A DNA stretch of 6,751 nt from contig DMMK01000233.1 in assembly GCA_003453085.1 (NCBI GenBank), positions 1-6,751 on the forward strand, read 5' to 3'. The DNA is from Verrucomicrobiales bacterium (GTDB lineage Bacteria; Verrucomicrobiota; Verrucomicrobiia; Verrucomicrobiales; Verrucomicrobiaceae). Every line of letters begins with the position of its first letter. Positions within the stretch are counted from its first letter, which is position 1. This document shows positions 6,243 to 6,751 of this stretch, piece by piece. Under the pieces are notes generated by a model, which worked only from the letters and a program-made list of their open reading frames with translations, had not been told where the DNA came from and did no database searches. A program made the position numbers and the translations under genes.

Positions 6243-6271
6243 AATAACAAGAAGTGTGTTATTTACTTTTT
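6243..6271. terminator. Weak hairpin plus T-run between convergent genes
   Basis: AATAACA (6243-6249) and TGTTATT (6257-6263) form a perfect 7-bp stem with a 7-nt loop in the 25-bp gap between the HNH-like gene and the convergent hydrolase gene. A run of five T follows at 6267-6271. The stem is A/T-rich and therefore weak, so the terminator role is tentative. Confidence 0.3.
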
Positions 6272-6751
6272 GATTTCCGGCTCCGTCAGCATGTACAGCC
6301 AAACGAGTTTGAAGAGCTCCGCATTCCTGTTGGCGATGACGGAGACGTGAGCAGGGACTGACTCTTGGGGACCGCCGGGGTGATTCGTGGATAGGCTGCG
6401 GCTGTGCCCATAGGGTGACTTGGTTTGGTCCACCGACACCACCGGGCCGAATTGGCGCAGCCCCATCTTCTCCAAAGTGATCCACTGCTGTTCCGGGGTG
6501 CAGCCCTGCTGATCCTGAACGTGGTTAAATGTGAAGAACAGGCTCTTCGGGGTGGCTGATTCGCCCAGCAGCCAGGCGGCGGGGCCGTTGCTGGCGAGGC
6601 TCCAGTCTTTCGGGGCACCAGTGGCGATGACTCGGGCGACTTTGTGCTTCATGCCGATGAGGGCGGCGTGACCTCCCCCCTGCGATTGACCTGCTGGTGC
6701 GATTTTTCCCCCAACAGGTCCCACCTCCGCATCACAACATGGGCCCCCTGG
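6263..6751 (-). CDS. Alpha/beta-hydrolase-like protein, C-terminal part (5' end outside window)
   Basis: About 160 codons, open at the right edge. The key motif is AGQSQGGGHAAL, a nucleophile elbow of the GxSxG type with Ser as the likely nucleophile, followed by a conserved-looking strand ARVIATGAPKDW. Further along are FFTFNHVQDQQGCTPEQQW, which could supply the catalytic Asp, and AHVSVIANRN, which could supply the His. This order resembles a little-studied hydrolase family that I associate with the BPSS1187 name; that name is a tentative memory. The substrate is unknown; esterases and peptidases share the fold. A signal peptide cannot be assessed because the N-terminus is missing. From the T5C5 run at 6703-6712 out to the edge the residues look less family-like, so a frameshift or sequence error there is possible. 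The gene ends 25 bp from the convergent HNH-like gene. Confidence 0.7.
   Translation of the reverse strand, partial: PGGPCCDAEVGPVGGKIAPAGQSQGGGHAALIGMKHKVARVIATGAPKDWSLASNGPAAWLLGESATPKSLFFTFNHVQDQQGCTPEQQWITLEKMGLRQFGPVVSVDQTKSPYGHSRSLSTNHPGGPQESVPAHVSVIANRNAELFKLVWLYMLTEPEIKK

Noticed and set aside
1..6751. Defence system, CRISPR array, mobile element or tRNA
   Set aside because: Both strands were scanned by eye. There are no direct-repeat arrays, transposase or integrase motifs or tRNA-like folds, and the only nuclease-like proteins (EEP, degenerate HNH) have no partner genes typical of defence islands.

Overview
This is a GC-rich bacterial window (roughly 60% G+C by eye) with eight tightly packed protein genes, two of them cut by the window edges. 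No RNA gene, IS element, CRISPR array or phage gene is visible. Most starts lack a clear Shine-Dalgarno sequence. A short prepilin-signal protein, a tiny lipoprotein and a small HNH-like protein sit among housekeeping and polysaccharide genes. That mix fits the Verrucomicrobiota (Prosthecobacter/Verrucomicrobium-like), but the assignment is an inference, not something the sequence proves.

Layout. Positions 1-847 (+) hold the C-terminal part of a membrane family-2 glycosyltransferase. It converges on, and overlaps by 14 bp, a minus-strand group. In transcription order that group is a 55-residue lipoprotein (2540-2373), an 84-residue prepilin-signal protein (2291-2037) and a membrane-anchored endonuclease/exonuclease/phosphatase (EEP) protein (1883-834). 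A 215-bp divergent region (2541-2755) carrying two inverted repeats separates this group from two plus-strand sugar-nucleotide genes. These are a WbpA-like nucleotide-sugar 6-dehydrogenase (2756-4054) and a WbpP-like 4-epimerase (4156-5091). The epimerase converges on rsuA (5799-5107, minus), the 16S rRNA pseudouridine synthase. A small HNH-like protein (5902-6237, +) diverges from rsuA and converges on the C-terminal part of an alpha/beta-hydrolase-like protein (minus, open at the right edge).

How the genes work together. The clearest pathway unit is the dehydrogenase plus epimerase pair. Oxidation at C6 and epimerisation at C4 of UDP-GlcNAc would give UDP-GalNAcA, or UDP-GalA if the substrate were UDP-Glc. 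Either would be a precursor for an acidic exopolysaccharide, capsule or O-antigen. The upstream glycosyltransferase could belong to the same surface-polysaccharide programme, although the minus-strand group separates it from the pair. The lipoprotein and prepilin-like protein are envelope or export candidates of unknown role. rsuA, the HNH-like protein and the hydrolase look unrelated to the polysaccharide genes.

I found no convincing undescribed multi-gene system. The items most worth a second look are the minimal prepilin, the degenerate HNH-like protein, the paired inverted repeats in the divergent promoter region, and the EEP protein with Gln in place of the usual Asp beside its catalytic His.
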